The notes under the pieces are model-generated. The model was not told the origin of the DNA, made no database searches, and saw nothing but the letters and a program-made list of their open reading frames with translations. From positions 122,221 to 186,220 of the forward strand of contig RDEW01000064.1 of the NCBI GenBank assembly GCA_011109175.1: a stretch of 64,000 nt of DNA, given 5' to 3'. Position numbers and translations under genes: made by a program. Origin of the DNA: Dicyema japonicum. Its lineage: Eukaryota > Dicyemida > Rhombozoa > Dicyemidae. Below are positions 62,115 through 64,000 of this stretch, piece after piece; position 1 is the stretch's first letter, and each line of letters starts with the position of its first letter.

Positions 62115-64000
62115 ACCAGTCGGTTAAAGAAGGCGTCAATTTCTAAGGTAACTGAGGGACCAACCTTTCCGACGGTGCTCTAAAATAAATTAACTACTTA
62201 CTCTGAAGACTCTTAATAGACTCAATCAGCAGTCCGTGCTCTCCCACAGAATTACAGATGTGTACAACCTCTGACTGCAATTGAGCTGCAACTTTCTGAC
62301 ATTATCCCTTACTCTACCATTATCTCATTAAACTGATCCAGCACGTGGGCAAAAACCTTTTCCATCAAGTATTCCATGCCACGTAACCCCATCACCAAAC
62401 ACAATGTCTCCATCTCTACCATTACCACACTCCAACCTTGTCGTGATGTGTATTCCTCCAAGTCGAACACGTGAGCACCCTCATTTGCACACAACCCCAC
62501 GAAACAGTTACAGGAGAACGAGTATATCACTTCCCTCCGAGCCTACGCTTTCAGCAGAAAGTCAACGTACCTAAGTAACCACCACGTAACTACCACGCAG
62601 CCATTCTCTGCTGTAGAGGCGGTAGGTCCCCAATCTCAGTACAGTTCACCCACAGCCCATTATTAAGTGAGTCCATAACACGTGTCCAGCCAACTAAGAA
62701 TAAAAGAACCCCTTACAGACAGCATCCACTTGCACAACCACATTAATGAGGACGGATATCCTCAAGTTCACTTGTGAGGGAAGACACGTGATCATTGCAG
62801 CACTGCTTTGATACGAGCTTTCCTCTATCATTCTTAAGAGGATGGCACTGAGAGCGCTCTCAAACTGCTTTCTGTGATGTTCCGTCGCGAATCTACGGAA
62901 AATCCTTGACAGGGCTGTAATAGACGTCATAAGGTTGGACCTACTGTGACCATAATAACCCACGTGGTCTAAAAATACTCTTTATTGTTAGTTAAAGATA
63001 TCTCAGACTTGCTTTTCGACTGCTTCCCGGATATGTGACCCATCATTCTCTGTCCCAACACTGCGAGATCCAAAGCCTTTATCAACCCACGAGTCACCTG
63101 TTTGTNCTTAAGAGGATGGCACTGAGAGCGCTCTCAAACTGCTTTCTGTGATGTTCCGTCGCGAATCTACGGAAAGTCCTTGACAGGGCTGTAATAGACG
63201 TCATAAGGTTGGACCTACTGTGACCATAATAACCCACGTGGTCTCAAAATACTCTTTATTGTTAGTTAAAGATATCTCAGACTTGCTTTTCGACTGCTTC
63301 CCGGATATGTGACCCATCATTCTCTGTCCCAACACTGCGAGATCCAAAGCCTTTATCAACCCACGAGTCACCTGTTTGTAAACTTCAGCTTAATGTAGTA
63401 GACGTTCTCGATATGCTGAATCAAGGAGAAAACCACGTTCTCCAGAAATTTATCACAGAGACTTTCTGCTATGCTTATCAATGGAAATTTCTTGTGTTAC
63501 CACCAGCTACCTCCTCAGGACAAAGCACGTGGAAGCAGGTTCCTACTCCCTCTGTAAGTCGAAGGTAGCTACCAATGTAGTTGATTCTGCTTATTCTGGA
63601 GAGACACAGGGAGAAGTGGTGCTCTATCAGGTTGGAGGTGTGGCTAAATCACGGAAAAGGCTTACAAATATTTGGAGAGGTCACAGACACGTGCCAGAAA
63701 TTCGGGGTATGCGTTAACAGCCATGTTTATGGAGGAAAGGTCTGACAGGAGAGCTGGTACAGGGATCCCCTTTAAGGTGCAAATCCCCTGAGCCATAGAC
63801 AAAACATACTCGCAGTCATCTACATGTCCCTCACGGAATGCCGTCTCCAGTCGTACGCAGATGTCCAGTCCACATGGAGTTGACAAAGTCTGGACCTTTC
63901 CGAGCAAATATTCCAAATGTGCTTTGGCCTGACCCATCAGTTCGGTTTTTCTAATCAAGCACGTGTCATGTAGTTGTCCCACCATGTGCACTAGGGCAAT
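62115..64000 (-). CDS. NCKAP1: NCKAP1 (Nap1/HEM, WAVE complex subunit), central part, many tiny introns
   Basis: NCKAP1 is a scaffold of the WAVE complex that links Rac to Arp2/3 actin nucleation. The reading enters from the right edge (IALVHMVGQLHDTCLI, AHLEYLLGKVQTL) and follows the animal protein in order: RINYIGSYLRLTEG, CFHVLCPEE, ESLCDKFLENVV, a KQSKSKSE basic stretch, RSNLMTSITALSRIFRRF, MAAWYVDFLLKA, FVGLCANEGAHVFDLEEYTS, EMETLCLVMGLRGMEYL, HVLDQFNEIM, EIDAFFNRL. Introns read at 63,665-63,644; 63,500-63,469; 63,403-63,372; about 35 nt near 62,975; 62,716-62,694; 62,593-62,571; 62,436-62,416; 62,317-62,296; 62,201-62,180; 62,164-62,143. An in-frame TAG lies at 62,545-62,543. A 273-bp duplication around n (63,106) repeats one exon. 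N-terminus is outside the window; C-terminus unresolved. Confidence 0.9.
62833..63379. repeat. 273-bp duplication around a single n (63,106) inside NCKAP1
   Basis: 62,833-63,105 recurs at 63,107-63,379 with about two substitutions (ggaaaatcct/ggaaagtcct, gtctaaaaat/gtctcaaaat). Both copies carry the same NCKAP1 exon, which is single in the protein family, so this is an assembly duplication rather than a gene feature. Confidence 0.92.

Noticed and set aside
14126-62545. Genetic code change with UGA or UAG as sense codons
   Set aside because: Most conserved exons end or splice without in-frame stops, and all complete genes use TGA, TAA or TAG as plausible terminators; the few in-frame stops are better explained by tiny introns, errors or decay.
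62833-63379. Exon duplication within NCKAP1
   Set aside because: The repeated exon surrounds an n and would insert a second copy of a segment that is single throughout the protein family.
1-64000. Bacterial operons, phage or plasmid features
   Set aside because: Spliceosomal introns, animal proteins, LINEs and a eukaryotic tRNA exclude a prokaryotic source.

Overview
This window looks like a repeat-rich, AT-rich animal genome, most likely from a dicyemid mesozoan. Conserved animal proteins (ARMC9, NCKAP1, DEPDC1, a C-type lectin) can be read on the DNA only after removing GT..AG introns of about 15-35 nt, mostly 21-24 nt. From general knowledge, introns this short in an animal point to Dicyemida. 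ARMC9 is a ciliary protein, which fits a ciliated animal. The phylum call is an inference, not something the sequence states.

Layout. Host genes are sparse islands. A beta-propeller-like fragment lies at 7.5-8.1 kb (-). ARMC9 occupies 14.1-16.6 kb (-) with 13 tiny introns and reads as one 715-residue protein. An unrecognised membrane-protein gene lies at 27.5-28.3 kb (-). DEPDC1 is at 30.0-31.1 kb (-), with a damaged duplicate around the 43.5-43.9 kb assembly gap. A Glu-like tRNA with a UUU anticodon is at 49.2 kb (-). A small signal-anchor protein (50.2-50.5 kb, -) is divergent from a secreted EPN-type C-type lectin (50.9-51.4 kb, +). NCKAP1, a WAVE-complex subunit, runs from 62.1 kb off the right edge (-). 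Weaker host-like coding stretches lie near 32.1, 33.3, 35.7 and 53.6 kb.

Most of the rest is mobile DNA, nearly all decayed. It includes: family A LINEs (apurinic-type endonuclease plus RT, TAA-rich tail) at 0-1.1, 8.4-9.0, 36.7, 46.0-49.0 and 55.4-55.9 kb; LINEs with a restriction-like endonuclease (RLE) and a CCHC motif at 9.7-11.0, 17.7-18.9, 19.4, 20.3-20.9, 21.7-23.1, 26.2-26.8, 39.3-39.9, 40.8, 50.0, 54.0-54.4, 56.6 and 60.9 kb; a second RLE type at 58.1-60.0 kb; jockey-like LINE tails at 13.7, 16.6-17.3, 19.7, 20.9-21.4, 28.4-29.1, 31.7-32.0, 34.0, 38.2-39.0 and 61.2 kb; and DNA transposons of Merlin (11.0-12.0 kb), pogo/Tigger (23.7-24.3 kb), hAT (25.0-26.2, 41.2-42.0, 60.3 kb) and Tc1/IS630 type (52.2-53.3 kb, with satellite-like inverted ends). 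A 350-bp SINE- or MITE-like family has four copies.

Assembly caution. At least eleven exact or near-exact head-to-tail duplications of 85-121 bp, six of about 74-273 bp joined by a single n, and one long N gap look like unmerged contig ends. Several fall inside genes (lectin, NCKAP1, ARMC9 3' end, LINE RT), so apparent duplications and some frame breaks should not be taken at face value. There is no operon-like organisation. Host genes are mostly on the minus strand, with LINE insertions between them. All coordinates of spliced genes are hand-derived from homology and splice signals.
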